DNA from: Anaerococcus marasmi
GTDB taxonomy: Bacteria > Bacillota > Clostridia > Tissierellales > Peptoniphilaceae
NCBI RefSeq assembly: GCF_900290195.1
Contig: NZ_OLMF01000004.1
Coordinates: 1,415,501-1,479,500 of the forward strand
Direction of reading: 5' to 3'
DNA length: 64,000 bases
The notes under the pieces were generated by a model. That model was not told the origin of the DNA. It searched no databases and saw nothing but the letters and a program-made list of their open reading frames with translations. Positions 62,133 through 64,000 of the stretch are shown in pieces. How positions within the stretch are numbered: the first letter of the stretch is position 1; the number at the start of each line of letters is the position of its first letter. The translations under genes were made by a program, and so were the position numbers.

Positions 62133-64000
62133 TAGAAATCCAAGCAAAAAACCTCTATTATATTATTGGTTGGTTGCTATAGTATTATTTGTAGTGATAC
62201 GATTTGCACTAAATCCAATAGCACAAGATGCAGATGTAAAAGAAGTATCCTACAGCCAATTTGTTGAAATGATCGAAAATGATCAAGTTACAGAAGTATC
62301 TAAGGATGATCAAAAATACACCTTCAAGGCAAAGGTAGATGGTGATGAAAATGCCTACGAAACAGGTCTATGGCAAGATACAGACCTTACAGATAGACTT
62401 CTTAAGGCAAAAGAAAGAAATGATAAGTTAATATTCTCCCAAGAGATTGAAACGAGAATGAACCCTTATCTTTCACTATTCTTGACAAGTATATTGCCTC
62501 TAGTTTTCATTTGGGTAATATTCTATTTTGCCTCAAGATCTCTTACAAAGACCATGGGAGGCCGTGGCGGCGGAGACTTCATGAACTTCGGTAAGTCCAA
62601 CGCCAAGATCTATGTAGAAAATAAGACTGGAAAGACCTTCAAGGACGTTGCAGGTCAAGAAGAAGCCAAAGACTCACTTAGTGAGATAGTAGACTTCCTC
62701 CACACCCCAGGAAAATACAAGGAAATAGGAGCCAAGGTTCCAAAGGGAGTGCTTTTAGTAGGTCCTCCAGGAACAGGTAAGACCCTAATGGCCCAAGCCG
62801 TAGCAGGTGAAGCCAACGTGCCATTTTTCTCAATTTCAGGATCAGAATTTGTGGAAATGTTCGTAGGTATGGGAGCAAGCAAGGTCCGTGACCTTTTCAA
62901 ACAAGCTAAGGAAAAAGCACCTTGTATAGTATTTATAGATGAGATAGACGCTATAGGTAAAAAGCGTGACGTATCTGGATATTCTGGAAATGATGAACGT
63001 GAACAAACCCTAAACCAACTCCTAAACGAGATGGATGGATTTGATGCGACTGAAGGAGTTGTACTTCTTGCAGCAACCAACAGACCAGAAATCCTAGACC
63101 CAGCCCTTACAAGACCAGGTCGTTTCGATAGGCAAGTTCAAGTAGAACTACCAGACCTAAAAGGTCGTGAAGACATCCTTAAAGTTCACGCCAAAAATAT
63201 CAAAAGAGAAGACGATATCGACTATGAAGAAATCGCCAAAAGAACTGCGGGTACAAGCGGTGCTGACCTTGCAAACATTATAAACGAAGGAGCCCTTCGT
63301 GCTGTAAGAGAAGGCCGTAACAAGTTAACCCAAGAAGACCTCGAGGAATCAATCGAGACAGTAATAGCTGGTCAACAAAAGAAAAACGCTGTAATAAGCG
63401 ATGATCAGAAGAAGATTATAGCCTACCACGAAGTAGGACACGCCCTAGTAGCAGCCATCCAAACCCAAAAAACTCCGGTAACCAAGATTACCATAGTGCC
63501 AAGAACTGGTGGAGCCCTAGGTTATACAATGACTGTAGACAAGGACGAAAAATATATCATGACCAAACAAGAGCTATTTGATGAGATAGTTACCTTTGCA
63601 GGTGGTAGGTCTGCCGAAGAGTTGATCTTTAACACCAAAACAACGGGAGCTTCAAACGATATAGAAAGAGCTACCGCCATGGCTAGAAATATGGTCACCA
63701 TATACGGAATGGATGATGAATTTGACTTCATGCAACTTGAACAAATCCAAGGAAGATACCTAGGTGGCCAAAGATCTATGATAGTGTCTGATGGAACAGG
63801 TAACAAGATTGACGAAAAAGTTGCCCAAATTATAGCAAAGGCTCATATGAGAGCTATAGAAATCCTTAAGGATAATATAGACAAACTTCACGAAATATCA
63901 GACTTCCTACTAAAAGAGGAGACCATAACAGGCGACCAATTTATGGAAATCCTAAACAAGAAGGCAGTAGATACTAGTGAAAGTGAGATAAAAGAAAATA
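62125..64000 (+). CDS. ftsH: ATP-dependent zinc metalloprotease FtsH, 3' end outside the window
   Basis: Membrane-bound AAA+ protease; 625 codons are present before the edge and the frame is open. Two helices (about 10-30 and 115-136) frame a small external domain. Walker A GPPGTGKT is at 213-220, Walker [12 protein letters not shown] near 270, the SRH segment [22 protein letters not shown] near 315, and the zinc site HEVGH near 434-438 (HEAGH is more common; the catalytic HExxH is intact). The ATG at 62125 overlaps the MarR stop region and has AGGAG 8-9 bases upstream. Only a short C-terminal piece is likely missing. Confidence 0.95.
   Translation, partial: MANRNPSKKPLLYYWLVAIVLFVVIRFALNPIAQDADVKEVSYSQFVEMIENDQVTEVSKDDQKYTFKAKVDGDENAYETGLWQDTDLTDRLLKAKERNDKLIFSQEIETRMNPYLSLFLTSILPLVFIWVIFYFASRSLTKTMGGRGGGDFMNFGKSNAKIYVENKTGKTFKDVAGQEEAKDSLSEIVDFLHTPGKYKEIGAKVPKGVLLVGPPGTGKTLMAQAVAGEANVPFFSISGSEFVEMFVGMGASKVRDLFKQAKEKAPCIVFIDEIDAIGKKRDVSGYSGNDEREQTLNQLLNEMDGFDATEGVVLLAATNRPEILDPALTRPGRFDRQVQVELPDLKGREDILKVHAKNIKREDDIDYEEIAKRTAGTSGADLANIINEGALRAVREGRNKLTQEDLEESIETVIAGQQKKNAVISDDQKKIIAYHEVGHALVAAIQTQKTPVTKITIVPRTGGALGYTMTVDKDEKYIMTKQELFDEIVTFAGGRSAEELIFNTKTTGASNDIERATAMARNMVTIYGMDDEFDFMQLEQIQGRYLGGQRSMIVSDGTGNKIDEKVAQIIAKAHMRAIEILKDNIDKLHEISDFLLKEETITGDQFMEILNKKAVDTSESEIKEN

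Noticed and set aside
1-64000. CRISPR array, tRNA or rRNA genes, complete insertion sequence or prophage
   Set aside because: No regularly spaced repeats, cloverleaf sequences, rRNA segments, transposase or phage structural genes were seen on either strand. The amidase resembles a phage lysin but has a signal peptide and no phage neighbours.

Overview
The window is from a low-GC Gram-positive anaerobe. An AT-rich genome, strong AGGAGG ribosome binding sites, the dnaA-dnaN-recF-gyrB-gyrA / rpmH-rnpA-yidD-yidC-jag-mnmE-mnmG-rsmG-parA-parB layout, amino-acid fermentation genes and a thioredoxin reductase without the NADPH motifs suggest a Gram-positive anaerobic coccus of the Peptoniphilaceae (Anaerococcus or a close relative). 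This taxonomy is inference. The chromosomal origin lies in the window: DnaA boxes flank dnaA on both sides, and five parS-like sites lie between 46.4 and 56 kb. No tRNA, rRNA, CRISPR array or intact insertion sequence was seen.

Region by region. (1) 1-9.7 kb, arginine/ornithine catabolism: a minus-strand operon of an AGCS amino-acid symporter, carbamate kinase, a ClpB-type disaggregase and ornithine carbamoyltransferase (cut by the left edge); a divergent AraC-type regulator with two C-terminal HTH units; and two abutting TIGR00300-family genes (ornithine cyclodeaminase type), the second with altered motifs. (2) 9.9-13.3 kb: a DUF1232 protein, two small unknown proteins, and glmS behind a glmS ribozyme. 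(3) 13.3-24.1 kb: an oligopeptide ABC transporter with unusual added parts. OppC carries seven RCC1-like repeats in an external loop, OppF carries about 180 mostly coiled-coil residues just before the Q-loop, both OppA paralogs carry a charged helical insertion, and a small one-helix protein is coupled to oppF. (4) 24.4-27.5 kb: a secreted amidase with choline-binding-like repeats and a divergently transcribed lipoprotein with three internal repeats, followed by a 190-bp, strongly self-complementary element. (5) 27.7-31.5 kb: an ABC-2 exporter with a two-component system. (6) 31.6-34.9 kb: a cupin, a DUF1858/DUF438/hemerythrin/PAS protein behind a Fur-like box and a 14-bp palindrome, and a sigma-B-type factor with RsbV-like and degenerate RsbW-like partners joined to gyrA.

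(7) 34.9-44 kb: gyrA, gyrB, recF, yaaA, dnaN, dnaA and oriC. (8) 44-56.8 kb: rpmH to jag, a Na/Pi cotransporter, the tRNA-modification genes mnmE and mnmG, rsmG, a CPBP protease, cinA, parA, parB, a cyclodeaminase-like protein and a DUF4446 protein. (9) 56.9-64 kb: pta, a DUF1538 membrane protein coupled to a tandem PII-like protein, thioredoxin with a divergent thioredoxin reductase, an acetyltransferase, a MarR regulator and ftsH (cut by the right edge).

The strongest candidate for an undescribed system is the modified Opp transporter: the permease, ATPase and binding proteins all carry lineage-specific insertions. The tandem TIGR00300 pair in an arginine-fermentation locus is the second. 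Motif and family calls come from reading the sequence; no database search was run.
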